A stretch of 34,783 nucleotides of DNA from Flavobacteriales bacterium (GTDB taxonomy: Bacteria > Bacteroidota > Bacteroidia > Flavobacteriales > Flavobacteriaceae). Location: assembly GCA_011524915.1 (NCBI GenBank), contig WTJH01000088.1:1-34783 (forward strand). The letters are read 5' to 3'. The notes under the pieces are model-generated. The model was not told the origin of the DNA, ran no database searches, and worked only from the letters and a program-made list of their open reading frames with translations. Made by a program: the position numbers and the translations under genes. Below, piece by piece: positions 29,651 through 34,783 of this stretch; within the stretch, counting starts at the first letter, position 1; each line of letters starts with the position of its first letter.

Positions 29651-32473
29651 TTAAAATTTATAACTATAGCCCAAACTTATGGCCGTTCCTAAAGAACGCC
29701 TTGAGAATATTTTAGATTCGTCTCCGTAGGAAATGAATTGACTTAATCGATCATCGTTTAATAGGTTTTTAACTTTCAAACTAATCGTACTGTTTTTGAG
29801 CTCCCCAAAAGTATAGCTTGCGTTTAAGTTAAGGCTGTTAAACGGCATGGTGTAAACATCTGGAACTTCTCCAATTCCTACGACCTGTAGGGTTCGCCCT
29901 TGGGTATTGAAATATAACCCAGCATCTAAACCTAGGTCTGTATTGGAGTAGTTAATCCCTGTATTGATCAAGAAAGGGGATTGTCCTTGCAGGTCTCGAG
30001 TGGTGGGAACCGTTTCCCCATCTCGTACAATTCCATCTTCCGTTCGAGATTCATATTCCCCACCTGGAGACTGATCCATTTTGAGTTCTGCTTCGATAAG
30101 GGAGCCATTAAAATTGAGGTTGAAGTATTTTAAGGCATCGGCAAACACTCCTAAATTTTTTCGAATTTCAACTTCGGTACCAATAACCGTAGCTTCACCC
30201 ATATTTCGAGGAGTAAAGTTATCGGGTGCAGAGGCACTAAAGGTTACTAATTCGATGGGGTCCTTAAGGGTCTTGTAGAATGCACTAAAAGCAATGATTT
30301 CTCCTGGATTATCGAACCTTTCATACCGAATGTCAAAGTTATTGATGTAGGACGGCACTAGATCGAGGTTTCCAATAAAGAATCGGTTGTTTAACGGATC
30401 AAAAATCTGTGCATTGGAAACTTCTTTAAAGGAAGGTCTGGCAACCGTTTGTGCAAAAGAAGCTCTAAGGTTTACTTTGTCATTGCTGCTGTAAACAAGA
30501 TTTACAGAGGGGAAGAAATCAGTTTCATTGATAATGGTTTGATTTCTAATTTGAACGTCGTTTTGATCGATCCCTCTAAACTTTTGTCTATAGTTTTCGA
30601 TTCGAAGTCCGATGATGGCACGTAGTTTTTCGATCGGTTGAAATTCTTGTGAAAGATATCCGGAGTAATTGATTTGTGCACTTGAAAATTGATCCGCCTC
30701 TCCTGATCCCCGAGCGATATAGGTTCCTTGGTTGGTCGCAGTTGTCCAGATATTACTATCCAAGAAAAGTGTATTGGGGTTTCCTTCAGAAAAATCAAAT
30801 TGACTTCGTCGTTTGATCTTCACTAAAAAGTTTTCGATATTAAAATCTCGAGTTTTTAAAGAGCGGAATAAACCGGCCTTAAATTTTGCGTTGCGCTCGA
30901 ACAATTGAAATTCTTTTACAGCATCTACTTTACTGACATAAGAAACCTCATCTAAATAGCGCCAAATACGCAATGGGTCTCCCGATTCACTGGGTTCGAT
31001 TTCAAATCCTCCATCGTCAACTCGGAAGGGAGTCACACGAATGTCCTTGTCATAATTTTTATTAATTGTTGGAGAGAGTTTCCACTCGAGGGTAAAACTT
31101 CCTTCCTGGAAGTAGTGTTTTCCTGTTAAAAGGATATTAGTGACCGATTTCTGATTATAATCCATTACATCTTTCACTAAAGTGTTCGAGCCATAAATAA
31201 AGTTAGATTCTCTGAATTTAGCTGCGGTAGACACTCCGTTTTGAAGGTGCAGTACATTGAGTTTGTATTTCGATAATTCTCCTTTGAGGCTCAATCCTAA
31301 CAATCCACTAAGTAAGACGTTTTGAGTACTGATTTCTCCCACTTGAGTTCTGTTAGTTAACAGATTTAAATCAGAAGTATTGTTGGTGTTTTTGATATAA
31401 GAAGAAGCCTCGAAATCATCGTAATATTCAAAGTCTTTATCGTATGCGATTGAGCTTACCAATCCAAACTGTTTGTCCCCAATCTGAAATTGATTTCCAT
31501 AATTAAAAGAAGCACTAAAATTTAAGGGACTAGTAGCTTGTAGTGGGGCTAACTCTGGATTAAAGGATTGTGTTAAACGAGTTAACTCTTCGTTTCCTTG
31601 AGATGAACTAGGAATTTCTGTGCTACTAGATACGGGTAAATCTCGTGTTTGTGAGTCAAATCCAAAGATATCAGTACTCGACCCGTTTTGTTTTAGAAAA
31701 CCGGATTGAAAATGCATCCGAGGATTGTATTCCATGGAATAAGAGAAGGACATATTTTTTTGGGCAGGGATATCTTTAGTAATAATATCGACAATCCCTC
31801 CAGTAAAATCTGCTGGATATTCGGCTGTAGCCGACTTTAATACCATAACATTATCGATAATTCCAGATGGGAAAATATCCATCTGTATCGAATTTCGGTC
31901 GGGATCCAAACCAGGAATATCCATTCCGTTAAGTATGGACTTGGTATAGCGGTCTCCTAAGCCCCGTACATAGACATATTTTCCGCCCTGTACCGATACT
32001 CCCGGAACATTTTTGATGGCATTAGCTAAGTCGCTAGCTCCTATTTTTTTAAAGTTTTGAGAAGAAATTCCGTCCAATAGATTGGCTGATTTTTTCTGTA
32101 CGGCTAAAACCGCTTGTTCAGAATTCCGTAAAGCTTGGACGGTAACCACGACCTCCTCCATTTGTTCTGCTGCAGAGCCCAAGCTGAGATTAACTTCCTC
32201 CGTAGCTCCGGCAATCACGTTTACATTTTCAACACGGACAGATTCATATCCGACAAAAGAAAATATCAAGGTGTAAGTTCCTTCTGAGAGTTCGAGGGTA
32301 TATAAACCGTCAAAATCAGTGGTTGTCCCTTCTGTGGAACCCTCTATCAAGACATTAGCAAAGGGGAGGGGTTCTTGGAAATCTTTGTCCTGAACCAAAC
32401 CTTTGATGTATCCGCTTTGTCCCCACATCCCTAAAGGAAGAATGGCCAAACAAAGAATTAAAAATTTACGCAT
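29651..32473 (-). CDS. TonB-dependent receptor with N-terminal carboxypeptidase-regulatory-like domain
   Basis: Signal peptide MRKFLILCLAILPLGMWGQ; GLVQDKDFQEPLPFANVLIEGSTEGTTTDFDGLYTLEL; plug NVPGVSVQGGKYVYVRGLGDRYTKSILNGMDIPG; C-terminal beta-barrel ending GYSYKF. ATG 32473 preferred; track ORF extends to 32569 into an upstream non-signal leader. Confidence 0.95.
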   Translation of the reverse strand: MRKFLILCLAILPLGMWGQSGYIKGLVQDKDFQEPLPFANVLIEGSTEGTTTDFDGLYTLELSEGTYTLIFSFVGYESVRVENVNVIAGATEEVNLSLGSAAEQMEEVVVTVQALRNSEQAVLAVQKKSANLLDGISSQNFKKIGASDLANAIKNVPGVSVQGGKYVYVRGLGDRYTKSILNGMDIPGLDPDRNSIQMDIFPSGIIDNVMVLKSATAEYPADFTGGIVDIITKDIPAQKNMSFSYSMEYNPRMHFQSGFLKQNGSSTDIFGFDSQTRDLPVSSSTEIPSSSQGNEELTRLTQSFNPELAPLQATSPLNFSASFNYGNQFQIGDKQFGLVSSIAYDKDFEYYDDFEASSYIKNTNNTSDLNLLTNRTQVGEISTQNVLLSGLLGLSLKGELSKYKLNVLHLQNGVSTAAKFRESNFIYGSNTLVKDVMDYNQKSVTNILLTGKHYFQEGSFTLEWKLSPTINKNYDKDIRVTPFRVDDGGFEIEPSESGDPLRIWRYLDEVSYVSKVDAVKEFQLFERNAKFKAGLFRSLKTRDFNIENFLVKIKRRSQFDFSEGNPNTLFLDSNIWTTATNQGTYIARGSGEADQFSSAQINYSGYLSQEFQPIEKLRAIIGLRIENYRQKFRGIDQNDVQIRNQTIINETDFFPSVNLVYSSNDKVNLRASFAQTVARPSFKEVSNAQIFDPLNNRFFIGNLDLVPSYINNFDIRYERFDNPGEIIAFSAFYKTLKDPIELVTFSASAPDNFTPRNMGEATVIGTEVEIRKNLGVFADALKYFNLNFNGSLIEAELKMDQSPGGEYESRTEDGIVRDGETVPTTRDLQGQSPFLINTGINYSNTDLGLDAGLYFNTQGRTLQVVGIGEVPDVYTMPFNSLNLNASYTFGELKNSTISLKVKNLLNDDRLSQFISYGDESKIFSRRSLGTAISLGYSYKF

Positions 32474-32529
32474 AATATTTTGTATTGATGTGACTCCTAT
32501 GTCTCGGGAGAATCTAATTTTTGGATGGA

Positions 32530-34008
32530 TTAAAAGTCTAAGGCTCCGCTTGTAAAGGCCAAGGTCCATTCAAAGTTGCTTGTATCGGCGCCTATACCTT
32601 CTGAAGGGTTTGCTAAAGAAGTATTTTCGCTTTGTAAACGAGCTATAGCAGCAGCAATAGAAGCGGACTCTGCAACGGCAGATGGGTCTCTAGAAACATT
32701 GCTGTCAAATGCATCAAAAGCTCCGTTGTTATCAGACACAGCATCTGTTGGAACACTCCATTTTATGGCAAAGATGCTTGTGAACGACTTTCCAATAGAA
32801 CTGTTGAATTCGTTATTGTTAAAGAGGAGATCTCCTGCCTGATATGCATCGAAAATTGTAGGGTTGTTCGCTACTTTATCTCCAACTTCTTTGGTGCTTC
32901 CATCAACAACAGAGGTGTATTTGGTACCATCTCCATCGAATTCTATATCAGCATCAACACCAAAATTGAAGAAATAGGAATTGGTGATGGATCCAACAGC
33001 ATAACTTCTAAAGTCAGCAATTTCTCTTCCTTCTGCGGCATTGCCAGGACCTTTAGCGGTGGCATTGCTGATACTAAACTTGTTTCGGCTTTCAGGAGAA
33101 AGGGCAGTACCCTCACGGCCATCAATTTCAAAGGCATGATCAGAATCTTCTCCAGCGATATAGACGATATTAGAGATATTTCCTGCATAGGATTGGTCAA
33201 TGTCATAAGCATCATCTCCCTGAGACCATACTACAGCATTGGTAAGGTTTACGTTTCCACCAAAAAACTCGATCCCGTCATCTTGGTTGGCATATACTTC
33301 AATATTGGAAATGGTGGTACCAGCGCCTACCCCTCCAAGAGTAAGTCCGTTGATTTCGTTTCCAGCACCTATATTTGTTCCTCCGTGACGGATAGAAATA
33401 TATTTGATGATTCCTGAATCGTCGGAATCATTTGTTCCACCATAGAGCCCATAGCTATCTGAAGCAGGGATCCCTTCGATTTGAAGTTCGGTTACATTAT
33501 TTTTAAAAGAACAACGCGCATTTCCTAAAACAATAATTCCTCCCCAAAGTCCTGTATCGGCTGCTGTCAAACGGTTAGCTGCACTCGGATACGTTTGATC
33601 TGCATAAATGGGGTCATCTTCAGCAGTAAAAATAATCGGATGATCTGCAGAACCAATAGCGTTTAATTTTCCACCTCGTGCAACAATTAATGCAGCTGCA
33701 TCTTCAATATCACTACTGGTAAGGCCTTTAATAACAGTTCCTTCTTCAATGGTAAGGGTAACACCAGAGTTGACCACGACTTTATCATCAAGGAAGTGAA
33801 TGACATTGTTGTACCAAATTTCATCCGCAGTGATGATTCCAGTATGGGTTTGATCTGTAGTAGGGCGATTGTTATTTCCACTTCCAGGATTGTTTCCATC
33901 TCCCGAATCGGATGAAACTAGAACCTCAACTATTTCTGTTTCAACTTCGCAAGCGACAGTTCCAAAAACAACGAGACTTAAGATTAAAGACTTTAAGAAG
34001 GTTTTCAT
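32530..34008 (-). CDS. Secreted beta-helix-like lipoprotein, partner gene upstream of TonB receptor
   Basis: MKTFLKSLILSLVVFGTVAC lipoprotein-like signal, acidic residues after Cys, Asn/Gly-rich linker, then right-handed beta-helix-like repeats (GVTLTIEEGTVIKG, GIIVLGNARC, ISNIEVYANQDDGIEFFGGNVNLTNAVVWSQGDDAYDID). Confidence 0.8.
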   Translation of the reverse strand: MKTFLKSLILSLVVFGTVACEVETEIVEVLVSSDSGDGNNPGSGNNNRPTTDQTHTGIITADEIWYNNVIHFLDDKVVVNSGVTLTIEEGTVIKGLTSSDIEDAAALIVARGGKLNAIGSADHPIIFTAEDDPIYADQTYPSAANRLTAADTGLWGGIIVLGNARCSFKNNVTELQIEGIPASDSYGLYGGTNDSDDSGIIKYISIRHGGTNIGAGNEINGLTLGGVGAGTTISNIEVYANQDDGIEFFGGNVNLTNAVVWSQGDDAYDIDQSYAGNISNIVYIAGEDSDHAFEIDGREGTALSPESRNKFSISNATAKGPGNAAEGREIADFRSYAVGSITNSYFFNFGVDADIEFDGDGTKYTSVVDGSTKEVGDKVANNPTIFDAYQAGDLLFNNNEFNSSIGKSFTSIFAIKWSVPTDAVSDNNGAFDAFDSNVSRDPSAVAESASIAAAIARLQSENTSLANPSEGIGADTSNFEWTLAFTSGALDF

Positions 34009-34027
34009 TTTTGAATATTATTTGCCG

Positions 34028-34035
34028 CAAATATA
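34028..34035 (-). promoter_or_regulatory. Candidate -7 box (TATATTTG) for beta-helix lipoprotein / TonB receptor genes
   Basis: Plus-strand CAAATATA at 34028-34035, 20 bp upstream of ATG 34008. Confidence 0.5.
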
Positions 34036-34089
34036 TTCTCACTTTCAGGTCGGGGTTTTAGTAAAAAGTTAACGATGGGTTTATCTTTT

Positions 34090-34136
34090 TTAAGCTTTTG
34101 TTAAGGGCAAACAAAGGAGTTAACACAGGCTTAACA
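34090..34136 (-). repeat. 11-bp-period TTAA(C/G) direct repeats in the dgt/lipoprotein divergent region
   Basis: Plus strand TTAAGC-N5-TTAAGG (34090-34106) and TTAACA-CAGGC-TTAACA (34120-34136). In sense of the minus-strand gene: TGTTAAGCCTG TGTTAACTCCT. Confidence 0.65.
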
Positions 34137-34187
34137 CGTGTTTTCTCCAATATTTGATTATTATTGGGATTGCGCCCGATAATATTC

Positions 34188-34195
34188 TAATTTTG
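34188..34195 (+). promoter_or_regulatory. Candidate -7 box (TAATTTTG) for dgt
   Basis: TAATTTTG matches TAnnTTTG; TTG at 34164-34166 lies 21 bp upstream; ATG at 34204. Confidence 0.45.
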
Positions 34196-34203
34196 GCTCA
34201 GGT

Positions 34204-34783
34204 ATGGAATGGGAACAACTTTTGTCCCTCAAACGTTTTGGGGATTCACATAAACGCTTAAGACGAGAGCAAAACGCTCTTCGATCAGGGTTTGAAGTCG
34301 ATTATGATCGTATCGTTTTTTCACAGGCTTTTAGAAGTTTACAGGATAAAACCCAAGTCATTCCCTTTTCGAAAAAAGATTTTGTCCATACTCGTCTCAC
34401 CCACAGTTTAGAAGTCTCTGTTGTAGCCAGGAGTTTAGGTCGTTTGGCCGGAGCTGCCATTTTAGATTTAAATCCTTCCCTACAGAATATTCATGGCTAT
34501 ACGGCCGATGATTTTGGAGCCATTACTGCTGCTGCTGCTTTAGCACATGATATCGGAAACCCTCCCTTTGGGCATAGTGGCGAAAAAGCGATAGGCGAGT
34601 TTTTTAGTCGAGGAGCAGGACAAGCATTCGAAAGTCAACTCCACGAGAGTCAATGGGCAGATTTATGCTCCTTTGAGGGAAATGCAAATGGCTTTAAAAT
34701 ACTTACAGAATCTCTTCCCGGAACTCCAGGAGGGCTCCGCTTGAGTTATGCCACTCTAGGAGCTTTTATCAAGTATCCTAAGG
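34204..34783 (+). CDS. dgt: dGTP triphosphohydrolase (Dgt, HD domain), truncated at window end
   Basis: Open reading frame from ATG 34204 to window end: MEWEQLLSLKRFGDSHKRLRREQNALRSGFEVDYDRIVFSQAFRSLQDKTQVIPFSKKDFVHTRLTHSLEVSVVARSLGR...AHDIGNPPFGHSGE (HD motifs HTRLTHSLEV, AHDIGNPPFGHSGE). Not listed in the ORF track because it lacks a stop. Confidence 0.95.
   Translation, partial: MEWEQLLSLKRFGDSHKRLRREQNALRSGFEVDYDRIVFSQAFRSLQDKTQVIPFSKKDFVHTRLTHSLEVSVVARSLGRLAGAAILDLNPSLQNIHGYTADDFGAITAAAALAHDIGNPPFGHSGEKAIGEFFSRGAGQAFESQLHESQWADLCSFEGNANGFKILTESLPGTPGGLRLSYATLGAFIKYPK

Noticed and set aside
32576-33417. Plus-strand ORFs (88 and 93 aa) and a 90-aa minus ORF (32943-33215) inside the lipoprotein gene
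   Set aside because: Overlap a long secreted-protein ORF with signal peptide and repeat structure; alternative frames show no family.
1-34783. Search for CRISPR arrays, tRNA/rRNA genes, transposases, phage genes or toxin-antitoxin defence modules
   Set aside because: None seen. YwqK-like proteins are often labelled 'antitoxin', but this one has a signal peptide and no toxin partner.

Overview
Window from a Bacteroidota, probably Flavobacteriaceae, chromosome. I judge this from protein family content, TAnnTTTG-type -7 boxes and typical flavobacterial gene order; no rRNA or taxonomic marker is present. Most of it is housekeeping: (i) an intact precorrin-2 dehydrogenase preceded by what reads as a decayed cobA (SUMT); (ii) a serine hydrolase and an Ogt methyltransferase; (iii) a large heme biosynthesis locus, hemA-C-D-E-F-[Na+/H+ antiporter]-hemB on the minus strand, divergent from an AraC regulator, hemH, MATE, hemJ, an orphan histidine kinase and an enoyl-CoA hydratase; (iv) acyltransferase, bacilliredoxin, TerB/DnaJ protein, HupE/UreJ, dCMP deaminase, S41 protease, MarC and DUF3109; (v) class Ia ribonucleotide reductase nrdB-nrdA; (vi) a YwqK-like secreted protein, a PiT phosphate transporter with a helical C-terminal extension, a TonB-dependent receptor and a beta-helix-like lipoprotein; (vii) a dgt gene truncated by the window end and absent from the ORF track. 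No tRNA, rRNA, CRISPR array or intact mobile element was recognised. The most interesting observations are 11-bp-period TGTTAA/C direct repeats upstream of two genes flanking the PiT/TonB block (Pho-box-like, suggesting an undescribed phosphate-type regulon), the decayed cobA beside an intact siroheme-pathway gene, and a Cys-Pro motif in the AraC regulator at the heart of the heme locus.
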